Source: SIG307 sp964609025 (GTDB taxonomy: Bacteria > Bacillota > Clostridia > Lachnospirales > Lachnospiraceae). Taken from it: 64,000 nt of DNA. Positions 1 through 9,500 of this stretch are shown here, one piece after another. The translations under genes were made by a program, and so were the position numbers. A model generated the notes under the pieces. That model was given only the letters and a program-made list of their open reading frames with translations, did not search any database and had not been told where the DNA came from. Position 1 is the stretch's first letter, and each line of letters begins with the position of its first letter. The stretch lies in the NCBI GenBank assembly GCA_964609025.1, contig CAZSQM010000002.1:62001-126000 (forward strand), in the 5' to 3' direction.

Positions 1-51
1 AAGAAATCATTTAATGTTCCGAAATACGACGAAGAACTGCCGTTTAACTAA
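1..51 (+). CDS. C-terminal fragment of an unknown gene entering from the left
   Basis: The first base opens an in-frame reading of 16 codons, ending KYDEELPFN, then a TAA stop at 49-51. It is followed after 57 bases by a gene with a strong ribosome-binding site on the same strand, so it is probably the end of the preceding gene of the same mobile element. Too short to identify. Confidence 0.45.
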   Translation, partial: KKSFNVPKYDEELPFN

Positions 52-107
52 ACCGTTCGCCACAATGGCGAACCACCACAGCAAAGAATACCAAGGAGGA
101 TTAGAAT

Positions 108-743
108 ATGACAGAACTCGATTTTATAGCAAGGGACATTGATTGCAGTTTATATTCACACGAAGCAAATTCCCCTTTCGGCTCAGCATGGAAAGATGTT
201 ATAAAGGAAGAATTGTTTATCAGACAAAATCCGCGTATAGCAAAGTTAAACGGAAATAAACGTCTTTTTAAACCTTGGGTTTATGAAGTATTAGAAAAAC
301 ACCTTTGCAGTCCTGGAAGCAGAATCATCGCTTCAAAAAAAGCTGATTATATATATTTACTTTTTGAGGCTATTCTATTCAGCGGAGAAAGTCGTTTTCA
401 ATACAAAGTATATGATTACCTTGAGTCGAGGTTGCGGTATAAGAGTGACGAACGTAATTTTTGGTATGTTTGTATAAAATCTGTTCATCAAAAAGCGGAT
501 ACACTAAAAAGCAACGCAGAAGAACTAGTTTTAGGGAAAATATTTTTCAGCCCACCTCCGGAAGAAGAAAACGTCATTTGGACGAAAAGAATGAATAATG
601 TATTGAGGGATGCAGAAAGCGATTTATCAAAAACATATAGCGATAAATATTTGTTGGAAGCAATATCATTATACATCCAAATGCTAATGCAAGAAATAGA
701 AGAACGCTTTGCACGCCCTTCATATGAGATGTTAAAATTATAA
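108..743 (+). CDS. Hypothetical protein of a mobile element
   Basis: A 211-residue protein I do not recognise. The start is supported by the Shine-Dalgarno sequence AAGGAGGA about 8 bases upstream of the ATG. The protein is soluble-looking, rich in Lys, Glu, Tyr and Leu, with no signal peptide or membrane segment, and appears mostly helical. Base composition is markedly more AT-rich than the chromosomal genes from 2.1 kb on, in keeping with acquired DNA. It lies directly upstream of a tyrosine integrase on the same strand, so cargo or a regulatory/accessory gene of that element is the best contextual guess. No function is assigned. Confidence 0.6.
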   Translation: MTELDFIARDIDCSLYSHEANSPFGSAWKDVIKEELFIRQNPRIAKLNGNKRLFKPWVYEVLEKHLCSPGSRIIASKKADYIYLLFEAILFSGESRFQYKVYDYLESRLRYKSDERNFWYVCIKSVHQKADTLKSNAEELVLGKIFFSPPPEEENVIWTKRMNNVLRDAESDLSKTYSDKYLLEAISLYIQMLMQEIEERFARPSYEMLKL

Positions 744-751
744 AACAAATC

Positions 752-775
752 GCCCCAGTGCGGACACACCGGAGC
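752..775 (-). terminator. Possible leftward terminator between the hypothetical gene and the integrase
   Basis: GCCCCAGTGC and ACACCGGAGC flank a 4-base loop. Read on the minus strand all ten positions pair if G-U is allowed, and the stem is followed by GATTTGTTTT. On the plus strand two pairs become C-A mismatches, so it would act leftward, perhaps shielding the gene from antisense transcription. Confidence 0.35.
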
Positions 776-878
776 AATTCATCATACATAGGGAAGCCCA
801 TGTACTTTTTCATACAAGTATATTATACCACTTCCCTTTGATAAAGTCACGCATTTTTGAGAAAGGAAGTGCTTTTTT

Positions 879-1934
879 ATGCCGAGAAAACGACAAATCA
901 TGAGAAATCCGAACAACTACGGCAGCATCAAGAAGCTGTCCGGGAACCGCCGCAGGCCGTGGATGGTCGGCGTGAATCCACGTATAAACGATAAAGGGAC
1001 ATACTCTTATGATATCCTCGGATATTATGAAGATCGTACCGAAGCGATGATAGCACTTGCAGAGTACAATAAGAACCCCATAGACCTTACAAACAGAAAC
1101 ATCACCTTTGAGGAAGTGTATAAGCTGTACTTCGAGGATAAGTTTGTCAACTCTAAGAAGAAGCTCTCCGCATCCGCGGAAAACTGCGTAAAGTTTGCAT
1201 TTAAGAAGTGTGACTCGTTACACGGAAGAAAGTTCGTTGACCTGCGACACTCTGACCTCCAAAAGCTGATTGACAGCTCTCCTCTGAAACATTCATCCTT
1301 GGAACACATTCTATCTCTGTTCAAAGGGATGTATGTGTTTGCAATGCGCGAGGATATCGTGCAGCGTAACCACTCGGAATTTGTCAAAATCAATATCCCG
1401 GATGATGATGAGCATGGAATCCGCATGGAGGATGCCGATGTCGCTTTATTATGGGAACATACAGACGTTCCGTTCGTCAAGGTGGTGTTGATATACCTTT
1501 ACACAGGATGGAGAGCAACAGAGCTTGCTGAGATAAAAAAAGAGGCCATTGACTTAAAAGAACTGACAATGACCGGCGGAAAGAAAACCAAGGCAGGAAA
1601 AAACAGGCTCATACCGATACACACACGCATACAGGAGTTTGTAAAGGAGTTATGTAATTCTGATGGTGACTATCTCCTACCGGCAAGAGGCTCACACATG
1701 ACATACAACGATGTTATGACCGCGTTCAACGAGGCACTTGAAGCGTCTGGTATCACAACCAAATACACACTTCATGACTGCCGCCACACTTTCGGCTCCT
1801 GGCTCGATGATGCCGGTGTGCCGAAAACGATCCGCAACCTTCTCATGGGGCACTCGGGCGGTGACCTTGACGAAAAAGTCTACATCCACAAGACGGTTGA
1901 GCAGCTTCGTGAAGCGGTTGAAAAACTGCCGTAA
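879..1934 (+). CDS. Tyrosine site-specific integrase
   Basis: A 351-residue phage/ICE-type tyrosine recombinase that would catalyse integration and excision of the element to its left. An N-terminal arm-binding region (about 10-60) precedes a core-binding SAM-like domain (about 75-175) and the catalytic domain (about 185-351). The catalytic set is visible: R212 in TGWRATEL, H299 and R302 in HDCRHTF, H325 in LMGHS and the nucleophile Y335 in KVYIH, with Lys near 235-238 in the beta-hairpin. The ATG has GAAAGGAAG about 10 bases upstream. The gene is the last one before the conserved rplT operon, the usual terminal position for an integrase, so the element's right end should lie between 1935 and 2142. 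No truncation is seen; it looks functional. Confidence 0.9.
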   Translation: MPRKRQIMRNPNNYGSIKKLSGNRRRPWMVGVNPRINDKGTYSYDILGYYEDRTEAMIALAEYNKNPIDLTNRNITFEEVYKLYFEDKFVNSKKKLSASAENCVKFAFKKCDSLHGRKFVDLRHSDLQKLIDSSPLKHSSLEHILSLFKGMYVFAMREDIVQRNHSEFVKINIPDDDEHGIRMEDADVALLWEHTDVPFVKVVLIYLYTGWRATELAEIKKEAIDLKELTMTGGKKTKAGKNRLIPIHTRIQEFVKELCNSDGDYLLPARGSHMTYNDVMTAFNEALEASGITTKYTLHDCRHTFGSWLDDAGVPKTIRNLLMGHSGGDLDEKVYIHKTVEQLREAVEKLP

Positions 1935-1935
1935 A

Positions 1936-2070
1936 TTTGTTGCTAGTTTGTTGCTATCAACTATAAAAAACGCTATCAAACAATCTCTAAAACCATTGAT
2001 TTTACTGCATTTCTTAGATTCTTAATCTATTAGAATTTAATCGTTTTTTAATCAAAGCCACAAAAGGAAA
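1936..2070. other. Probable element/chromosome junction
   Basis: The gap between the integrase stop and the rplT terminator is AT-rich and holds a tandem TTTGTTGCTA direct repeat (about 1938-1957) such as integrase arm sites often show. The core att sequence cannot be fixed because the left end of the element lies outside the window. Confidence 0.35.
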
Positions 2071-2105
2071 AATCCCTGCGGGAACATGACGCTCCCGCAG
2101 GGATT
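2071..2105 (-). terminator. Terminator of the infC-rpmI-rplT operon
   Basis: A perfect 13-bp stem (AATCCCTGCGGGA at 2071-2083 with its complement at 2093-2105) and a 9-base loop. On the minus strand it is followed by TTTTCCTTTTG, a classic intrinsic terminator about 40 bases after the rplT stop. Confidence 0.88.
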
Positions 2106-2142
2106 CATTGACTTTTCTCTTAACCCGCTGCTTTGCAAGGAC

Positions 2143-2499
2143 CTATGCTAACTTTGCCTTTGCCACTTCAACTAATGCGGTGAAACCTTCCGGATCGTTA
2201 ATTGCCATCTCGGAAAGCATCTTTCTGTTTACCTCAACCTCGGCTAACTTTAAGCCATACATAAATTTGCTGTAAGAAAGACCATTCATTCTGGCAGCCG
2301 CATTGATACGGGCAATCCATAACTGTCTGAACTGTCTTTTTCTTTCCTTTCTTCCTGCGAAAGAGGAAGTAAGTGCTCTCATAACAGACTGCTTTGCTAC
2401 TCTGTACTGCTTGCTTCTGGCACCTCTGTAACCCTTTGCCAGCTTTAATACTCTATTATGCTTCTTTTTTGCGTTTAAACCGCCTTTTACTCTTGCCAT
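2143..2499 (-). CDS. rplT: 50S ribosomal protein L20
   Basis: A 118-residue basic protein with the L20 sequence ARVKGGLNAKKKHNRVLKLAKGYRGARS and the usual family length. L20 binds 23S rRNA early in large-subunit assembly and in Firmicutes also binds the operon leader to repress its own synthesis. It is the last gene of infC-rpmI-rplT, 28 bases after rpmI, with AGGAGGGAACAA before the ATG, and is followed by a strong terminator. Nothing odd. Confidence 0.98.
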   Translation of the reverse strand: MARVKGGLNAKKKHNRVLKLAKGYRGARSKQYRVAKQSVMRALTSSFAGRKERKRQFRQLWIARINAAARMNGLSYSKFMYGLKLAEVEVNRKMLSEMAINDPEGFTALVEVAKAKLA

Positions 2500-2526
2500 T
2501 CTTTGTTCCCTCCTTTACACCAAATC

Positions 2527-2724
2527 TTAGAGATAAGGTAAAATTTTCTTCATATTCTTCTCGTTTGTCTTATCGGTCATGGTAGCTTTTCTTAAATTTC
2601 TCTTCGTCTTGGAAGACTTCTTCGTTAAGATATGCTGCTTACCGGTCTTCATTCTCTTTAACTTACCGGTTCCCGTCATTTTAAAACGCTTGGTTGCTGC
2701 CTTATTTGTCTTTAACTTCGGCAT
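2527..2724 (-). CDS. rpmI: 50S ribosomal protein L35
   Basis: A 65-residue, very basic protein (MPKLKTNKAATKRFKMTGTG...) of normal L35 length. The start is placed at the ATG at 2722-2724 because GGAGG lies 8 bases upstream; an in-frame alternative six codons earlier overlaps that site and is rejected. Middle gene of the infC operon, 87 bases after infC. Confidence 0.97.
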   Translation of the reverse strand: MPKLKTNKAATKRFKMTGTGKLKRMKTGKQHILTKKSSKTKRNLRKATMTDKTNEKNMKKILPYL

Positions 2725-2811
2725 GTTAAGTTCCTCCTTCACTGTTTACGGCACGCGCCGTATTGATAATTATCTGTATGAAGCACATTGCTGTGCGTTC
2801 ATGCGCCTGTA

Positions 2812-3318
2812 CTATCGCTTTTCGGAAAGCACCATAATCATGCTTCTTCCTTCCAGCTTTGCCGGTTTCTCTACCACGGCGACATCGGAAAGCTTCTCAA
2901 AGAAAGCATCCAATACCTCCTTGCCGGTAGCCATATGTGCCATCTCGCGGCCGCGGAAACGCAGTGCAACCTTTACCTTGTTGCCCTTTTCCACAAACTT
3001 TCGCGCCTGATTTGCTTTGGTCGTCAAATCATTTACATCGATATTCGGAGATAAATGGATTTCCTTTACCTCGGTCACTTTCTGCTTCTTCTTGGCTTCC
3101 TTTTCCCGTCTTACCATTTCGTAACGATATTTGCCGTAATCAACGATCTTGCACACCGGCGGCTTTGCGGTCGGCGCTATCTTTACTAAATCAAGACCGG
3201 CTTCCTTTGCCATCTTTAACGCATCCTTCGAAGACATGATGCCAAGCTGCTCTCCGTCCTCGCCAACTAACCGGATTTCTTTGTCCCTGATCTGCTCGTT
3301 CAACATTAAATCGCTAAT
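2812..3318 (-). CDS. infC: Translation initiation factor IF-3, AUU start
   Basis: A 168-residue IF-3: N-terminal domain with LMLNEQIRDKEIRLVGEDGEQLG, a Lys/Glu-rich linker, and a C-terminal domain with the conserved FRGREMAHMATG. It keeps the 50S subunit off the 30S subunit and proofreads the start codon. The best start is ATT at 3316-3318: GGAGG lies 9 bases upstream, and the protein then begins exactly where IF-3 proteins of relatives begin (ISDLMLNEQ). In-frame starts further upstream (ATG at 3339, TTG at 3390) have no ribosome-binding site, and the first lies before the GGAGG itself. AUU starts on infC are known from enteric bacteria, where they let IF-3 repress its own translation; the same logic is inferred here. 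First gene of the operon with rpmI and rplT. Confidence 0.93.
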   Translation of the reverse strand: MSDLMLNEQIRDKEIRLVGEDGEQLGIMSSKDALKMAKEAGLDLVKIAPTAKPPVCKIVDYGKYRYEMVRREKEAKKKQKVTEVKEIHLSPNIDVNDLTTKANQARKFVEKGNKVKVALRFRGREMAHMATGKEVLDAFFEKLSDVAVVEKPAKLEGRSMIMVLSEKR

Positions 3319-3404
3319 GGTTTTGTACCTCCGTGACATTAAAATGAAATCAAATCGTGTGCATCCCGCAGAATGTTTTCTTATATCCAACGAATATAAG
3401 AAAA

Positions 3405-3427
3405 GCGGATAGTCACAGACTATCCGC
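3405..3427 (-). terminator. Leader attenuator (L20 leader type) before infC
   Basis: A perfect 10-bp stem GCGGATAGTC / GACTATCCGC with a 3-base loop, followed on the minus strand by TTTTCTTAT. A second TATCCGC (complement of 3501-3507) sits upstream in the transcript and could pair with the terminator's own 5' arm, giving an antiterminator. This is the layout of the Firmicute L20 leader. Confidence 0.75.
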
Positions 3428-3534
3428 CAAAATACCCCCGTAAAAGGGGAATCAATCTGAATCAGACCTTTTTGCGGTACATCGTACGCGGAAGGTGAGA
3501 GCGGATACTCTGCTTTTGCTTACACAGCTTTTAT

Positions 3535-3563
3535 AGTATAGCATGGTATTTTTTGAATGTCAA
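3535..3563 (-). promoter_or_regulatory. Promoter of infC-rpmI-rplT
   Basis: TTGACA (3558-3563) and TATACT (3535-3540) with a 17-base spacer on the minus strand. It gives a leader of about 210 bases before infC, which holds the attenuator. Confidence 0.88.
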
Positions 3564-3714
3564 GCACTTTTTTACATTTGCTGAATGTAATTCCAAACTA
3601 TCTATGACTTCTTTTTGGGAGGATGTTTTTCTTCCCCATTTTAAAAGTATGTACCTCTCTCCTAAAAATCCTTTTTCCTTCCCCCTCACCATATATCGCA
3701 GTTCTCCTTTTCAT

Positions 3715-4707
3715 CTATACTAATCCCATTTCTTTCCTTACTTTATGATACAACGGAAGAATGACATCTACGGATTCTTCCAGTTCGTCGGCAATTTGAG
3801 CCGGGGACTTGCTTTTTATTACTTTTTTGCGCACTTGGGCAAGTAAAGTTTCATTTTTTCCTTCCTCCCTGCCAAGCTCCATTCCCTTCCGGATGCCTCT
3901 TTCCTCTACCAAATCACTTAAATTACACATTTGTTTCAAGCCTCCTTCCAGCTCTTTCGAGGTTTCGATATTATACTCATCGGACAAAATTTCTTCTTTT
4001 TCCTCCGGTCGCAGCTTTTGTGACAGCAAGGTATGTAACATGCCGTGCAGTCTGTTTCCGCGGGTTACGGCTTCTTCCCTTCCGAGACATACCATGACGA
4101 CTTCCATCAGGTCATACCGGAACCGTTTCTTTGCTTTACCGTAAACATTGTCCTGCCCCAGCTTATAGGATGTAATAGTATACTCCATACTGCGCGGAGC
4201 CTCCATGCATATCCAGATAGAATACACCTTTTTCATACTATCATAATCATCACCGGTAAATTCGGTGTCTTTTTGTGCGGAGAGCAGTCTTGCACAATAA
4301 AAGACGCCCCGTGTCACCAAATCGTAACCGGGATAGAAGTCCTTCTGACCCTCCACGTTTACAATTAATTTTATGCGTTCCCGGGAAGGTGTAATGGCGT
4401 AAAACCGTATGTCGTAAGTGATTTGTCCTTCGCCCGGCACCTTGTCTACCGTGTCGCTTCCTGTAATGACCTCCGGAGTCTGCTTTGCCGTATGTCCCGG
4501 ATAGACGCGGTGAGTTCCTATCTCCGGCTCACCTTCAATGCACTCCTTAATCTGCGAAATGGGGTAATCCGCAAATTCTTTGGTAGTGTACTTCAAAATC
4601 CATGCCAGAACCGTTTTATCACTTAAAATTTTCTTGACCTCGGCGTCATACCGGTCCTTGCAGTCGTTTCCTTCCAATACATCGGAAATGTGCGTCTTTT
4701 GTTTCAT
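3715..4707 (-). CDS. Rpn-like PD-(D/E)XK nuclease family protein
   Basis: A 330-residue member of the 'PD-(D/E)XK nuclease family transposase'/recombination-promoting nuclease group that is numerous in Lachnospiraceae genomes. The N-terminal half carries the nuclease-fold motif: Asp in TYDIRFYA followed by the E-x-Q of NVEGQKD. The C-terminus has the charged helix typical of the group (RKGMELGREEGKNETLL) and a short helical tail. The start at 4707 is chosen because GGAGTATCT directly precedes it; the reading frame stays open 67 codons upstream without a ribosome-binding site. Relatives promote RecA-independent DNA transfer or decay as scattered paralogues. Stands alone; no terminal inverted repeats were seen. 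Confidence 0.75.
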   Translation of the reverse strand: MKQKTHISDVLEGNDCKDRYDAEVKKILSDKTVLAWILKYTTKEFADYPISQIKECIEGEPEIGTHRVYPGHTAKQTPEVITGSDTVDKVPGEGQITYDIRFYAITPSRERIKLIVNVEGQKDFYPGYDLVTRGVFYCARLLSAQKDTEFTGDDYDSMKKVYSIWICMEAPRSMEYTITSYKLGQDNVYGKAKKRFRYDLMEVVMVCLGREEAVTRGNRLHGMLHTLLSQKLRPEEKEEILSDEYNIETSKELEGGLKQMCNLSDLVEERGIRKGMELGREEGKNETLLAQVRKKVIKSKSPAQIADELEESVDVILPLYHKVRKEMGLV

Positions 4708-5152
4708 AGATACTCCTTTCCTTACAATACAAACTTCTTTGCAGAAAAAGAGTCCACACATTCCTTTGCCTTCATTATAGGAAGTTTGGAAAAGAAATGC
4801 AAGGTAAAAAACGTTTTTCTTTCTTTTTCTGCGCTTTCCTGGCGAAATCACGGTGTGAAGCCACCGAACATCAGAAACAGAGGGAAAATGATACATGTGT
4901 GAGTACACGCCAAAAATCGCCTCCGTTACAAGACTTATCCTTTAAATTATTCTGTGTTTTCTCATGAACTGTCTGTAAGTAAAGTGTAGCAGAAAAAATA
5001 AGAGATTACAATAGAAAAAAGAATCTGCACAGAGCGGTAAAATACCAAAAAAACCTTTAAAATCAACAATTTGAACAGTGTTAAATCAAAGAAAAAATTT
5101 GTATCTATTAACCAAAAAAGCAGCGGAAAATTTGGTGATATTTCAAAGGAAA
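4708..5152. other. Intergenic region, no gene seen
   Basis: About 445 bases between the Rpn-like gene and the galK terminator. It is AT-rich, has stops in all frames and no ORF with a ribosome-binding site. It should carry the promoter of the Rpn-like gene, but no clear -35/-10 pair was found. Confidence 0.5.
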
Positions 5153-5177
5153 GAGTCGCCGTGGTATACGGCGACTC
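5153..5177 (-). terminator. Terminator of lacZ-galK
   Basis: Perfect 9-bp stem GAGTCGCCG / CGGCGACTC with a 7-base loop, followed on the minus strand by TTTCCTTTG, 75 bases past the galK stop. Confidence 0.7.
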
Positions 5178-5252
5178 CCACTAACACAGCTTTCGCCGCG
5201 GAGATTGTGGCTGTACATTTCATTCATGCAACGGTCCCGAATCCTCACATTT

Positions 5253-6551
5253 CTACCCCACCGTCACTTCCGCTCCTCCTACCGGTCTTATCCGAAAAAT
5301 CCGACAGGCTCCTTCCCCAAACACCCTGTCCAGTTCCGCCTTATACTCATCCGCCGACGCAACCGGCACAAACGCCTGTACCGTCCCGGCAAAGCCTCCG
5401 CCATGCACACGCACCGCGCCCTTTCCCTTAAGAACACGTTTACTCACCATAATTCCGAGCGGAATCCCCTGCTCCTTCGGTACGGAGGTCGAGTAAAGAT
5501 TCTGTAAAAGATTTGCCGAAGAATCCCCGGATTCCTGTACAAGGAAAAGAAAGCGCCCGATATCGTTCGCACGTAACGCCTCTGCCTCTTCCCGCGCCCG
5601 CCTGTTATCTCCGAAGAAATGTGCGGCACGCAGTACCGCCCGGTCGGAACAGGTCTTTCGCAGCTTCGGAAGTTCCGTGTAAAAGGCTTCCTCATCCACC
5701 TGTCTTAAATAGTCCTTCCCGAACTGCGCCGCAATCTCTTCCATTTCCGCCCGTACCGCCACATAGTCCGGCGTGAGATTCACATGGTTTCCTCCGGTAT
5801 CGGTGACACAGATACAATATCCTGCCTGCTCGAAATCAAAGGAAAATCTATCCACCTTCGGACTTTCTGTATCTTCAAAATCAAGAAACACAAGACCGCC
5901 CACAGCGCTTGCCATTTGGTCCATCAGACCGCATTTCTTTCCGAAATATACGTTTTCCGCATATTGGCCGATTTTTGCGATTTCCACCGCACCCGCTTTA
6001 CCGTTGTTGTAACGGGTGTCAATGATGGTTCCGATCAGGGTTTCAAACGCCGCCGAGGAAGAAATCCCGCTGCCCGCAAGCACATCGGAGGTACTGTATA
6101 AATCAAATCCGCCGACAATCACCCCGAGCTTTGCAAACTTTGCCGCCACCCCTCGCACAATGGCGGCGGAACCGCCCTCGTCTTTCTGTACCGATAAATC
6201 GGAAAGGTCTACCGAAAACGCCCCGTATCCTTCCGAATAAATCCGGCACACACGCTCTTCATGAAAAGCAGCCACAGCAATGACATCTACCTGCACTGCC
6301 GCTGCCAATACACAGCCGTGCTGGTGGTCCGTATGATTTCCGCCGATTTCCGTCCTGCCCGGTGCGGAGAAAAGCGAAATATCCTCCCTTCCCGGATAAA
6401 GCGCCGCAAACTTTCGTACCGCTTTTTGATAGCGCTCCTTCTGTTTTACAAGCTCTTCGTTCCGGGAACCGTAGAATTCCCGAAATACCGGTAAAAAATC
6501 ATCCTGCTCTAACCTTTTTATAACCTCGTCTATTTTCATACTCTTCCACAT
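5253..6551 (-). CDS. galK: Galactokinase
   Basis: A 432-residue cytosolic GHMP-family kinase that phosphorylates galactose at C1 with ATP, the first step of the Leloir pathway. The galactokinase signature GRTEIGGNHTDHQHG is at about 65-79 (usual form GRxNLIGEHxDY, slightly varied), and the GHMP ATP-binding loop LAGSGISSSAAFE at about 158-170. A C-terminal GHMP motif (VHGGGFAGTVQAF) follows. Length is normal. It lies 13 bases after lacZ in the same operon, so it handles the galactose released from lactose. The start may be this ATG or the ATG four codons later; neither has an ideal ribosome-binding site. galT and galE are not in the window. Confidence 0.93.
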   Translation of the reverse strand: MWKSMKIDEVIKRLEQDDFLPVFREFYGSRNEELVKQKERYQKAVRKFAALYPGREDISLFSAPGRTEIGGNHTDHQHGCVLAAAVQVDVIAVAAFHEERVCRIYSEGYGAFSVDLSDLSVQKDEGGSAAIVRGVAAKFAKLGVIVGGFDLYSTSDVLAGSGISSSAAFETLIGTIIDTRYNNGKAGAVEIAKIGQYAENVYFGKKCGLMDQMASAVGGLVFLDFEDTESPKVDRFSFDFEQAGYCICVTDTGGNHVNLTPDYVAVRAEMEEIAAQFGKDYLRQVDEEAFYTELPKLRKTCSDRAVLRAAHFFGDNRRAREEAEALRANDIGRFLFLVQESGDSSANLLQNLYSTSVPKEQGIPLGIMVSKRVLKGKGAVRVHGGGFAGTVQAFVPVASADEYKAELDRVFGEGACRIFRIRPVGGAEVTVG

Positions 6552-6564
6552 ATCCTTTCTTTTC

Positions 6565-9500
6565 TCAAAGGGGACTCAGCACAAACGCCAGCGTCATCGG
6601 TTCCTTCGGATTGATTTTGTACTCTGTATGTACCGGTGCCCCCCAGGAATCATCACCGCCCACACCCATCTGCTTCGCGGCAATGCGGACCCAGGTATAA
6701 CAAGGCTCCGAAAGCTCCTCCAAGTGCATGGCATGTTCCAGCTCCGTTGCACTGTACGGAAGCACACTCATCTCGAACGGCTCCGTATCGCAGGAGAAAC
6801 GTAAGCCCTTTCCGCTGCCGTCCGTCACCTTTACATAACGCACTCCGGTCCGGTTACCACACTCCTGCGGATTCAGATACCCGGACAGATTTTCCTTTGC
6901 GGTAGAAGAAAATACGCCGAGTCTTGCACCGCAGTTTCGGTCGATATAGTTCTCCTCCGGTCCCATGCCATAGTAGCTGAAGCTGTCATACCTCCGTTTC
7001 AGCTTAAAATCCATGGCAAACACCGGGAAATCGCTCTGTGCATCTACACCGGGATACTCAACTCTTACTTTAACGCAGCCGTCAAAATATACGTTATAAA
7101 TGACCCGATATTCAAAGCCCGGCGTTGTGGGCGCAAGATACGGAAAGGTAACCTCCAGGGAATCTTCCTTTTCTTCGCAACTCACCTTATTCCTCTGATA
7201 TCTCGCATATTTCCCCGCAAGCTCCCATTGTGCCGCGGCTAACGGGTAGCCTGCTCCTCTGTCATTGTCCGTAGGCGCTCTCCAAAAACTCACCTGCGGC
7301 ACTCTTGTAATATATTCTTCTCCTTTATAGCACAGGGACGTAATACCACCCTGTCCTTTGTCAAACATAACGGAAAAATCCTGCCCGCAAATACCGATAC
7401 AAAAATCCCCACACAAAATCTCGGGCTTTTCTATCCCCTCCGTAAGACTCCGGCCGGCAGTTTCCGAAACCGTTACAATCTCCTGTGCAAAGGCAATTTC
7501 ATAGCCTTTCTCTGCCCAGAGCGTATCATGGGCAAGTACCGCCGAAGCGGTATACACATATTCCCCGGGTTCCTCCGGCACCGGAAGCTTCCCCTTAACG
7601 GACGCTTCTTCCCCCGCCGGAATCAAAAGAGCATACTCCTCCTGTCCCAGAATCTCCCCTTCTTTTTCCAAGGTTACAAGAAAGCAATAGCCGCTTGTCG
7701 TAAGGAACAGATTGCGGTTTTTCACGGTAAGCGTACCGTTCTTCCATTCCAGCTTCAAATTCGAATACAGTGCCTTTACTTCCTGCATCTTCGGCGAAGG
7801 CTTTCGGTCGGCATATACAATACCGTCGGTACAAAAGCCCCAGTCTGCCGGCCGGTCCTCGAAGTCCCCTCCGTAGGCAAGGACTCTTTCACCGTTTTCC
7901 AATGTTCTGTACAGTGCCTGGTCAATGAAATCCCAAATAAATCCGCCCTGATATGCCTCGTACTTTTCTTCCAAATCCGTATAAAGCTTCATTCCGCCCA
8001 GAGAATTTCCCATGGCATGCATGTACTCGCAGCTGATATACGGCTTCTTCGGATTGTTTCCCAGATACTCCTCAAGTTCGGCAGGCTTTGCATACATTCT
8101 GCTCTCCATATCGGTAATGCAGTCATACTGCCGGTTCCACGTTACTCCTTCATAATGTACAAGCCTGCATTTGTCTACCGTATGAAAGTACTTTGCCATT
8201 GCCGCAATATCTTCACCGCAGTAAGATTCGTTTCCGCAGGACCAGATGAGTACGCTGGGATGATTTTTATCACGCTCATACATCGATTTTGCACGGTCCA
8301 GTACCGCTTCTTTCCATTCCGGCAAAGAAGCCGGGACATTGTTCACCGGTCCGCTGTCCGTCATCCAGGTTCCGTGGGTTTCCAGATTTGTTTCGTCAAT
8401 GAGATAAATCCCGTATTCGTCGCACAGCTCGTACCACCGGGTACAATTCGGATAATGGGAGGTGCGAACCGCATTTATGTTATTTTGCTTCATCAGCCGG
8501 ATATCGTAAAGCATATCCTCCTCCGTAATCGCCCGCCCCCGTTGTGCGCTAAACTCATGCCGGTCGACTCCCTTAAATATAATCCGCTTTCCGTTCAGGC
8601 ACATGAGTCCGTTCTTTCGCTCAAAGGTTCGAAACCCTACTGCGGTACGGGCGGTTTCAACAAGCTCCCCCGTCTTATCCGTAAGCTCCGCAAAAAATGT
8701 GTATAATACCGGCTCCTCCGCGCTCCACGGTGCGACATCTTCCACCGTCCCGCCGACGATAACGGTTTCCCCTTCGCTCCGGCACGTGCTTCGGAACACT
8801 ACCCTTCCCTCCGCATCCTTAAGATACGCACTCACCGTACAGCCCTCTCCTGTCTTTCCCGTAAGCGAAAGCTCCGCAGAAAAATTGCCGTTCCCTTTTT
8901 CATAGTCATAGTCGGCAATCAGCTTGATATCGCGCACATGCAGCCTCGGGACCGCATAAAGATACACATCGCGGAAAATGCCGGAAAACCTCCAAAAGTC
9001 CTGATCCTCCAGCCAGCTTCCGGTACATGCTTTATAAACCTCAACCGCCAGCCGGTTGTCCTTCGCTTTCAGGAAAGGCGTAATATTAAACTCGGAGGGA
9101 GTAAAGGAATCCTCGCTGTACCCTACAAATTCACCGTTAAGCCACACATAAAGAGCCGCCTCCGCTCCCTGAAAGGACAAATAGGTTTCCTTCCCGAGAA
9201 GCGCCGGGGCAACATCAAAAAATGTAACATAGCTTCCCACCGGATTTTCCTTTTCCGGAATCATAGGCGGCGTAAGACTTTCTCTGCCTTCCCACGGATA
9301 CATGACATTCACATACTGACAGCGTCCGTATCCCTGAAGCTGTATATGCCCCGGGACCTGTATTTCATCGAACTTCTCCACCGGGTAATCACACCGGTAA
9401 AACTCCGCAATCCTGTGCTGCGGATTCTCCGCATAGGAAAACTTCCATGTACCGTTGAGCGATTGACGTAACGAACCGCTCTTATCGTAAAAAACATGGT

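Noticed and set aside
3715..4707. Complete insertion sequence
   Set aside because: The gene belongs to the Rpn-like nuclease group, but no terminal inverted repeats or target duplications are visible around it.
7528..8706. Long open frame opposite lacZ (392 codons)
   Set aside because: It lies wholly antisense to a well-supported beta-galactosidase, lacks a ribosome-binding site and gives no recognisable protein.
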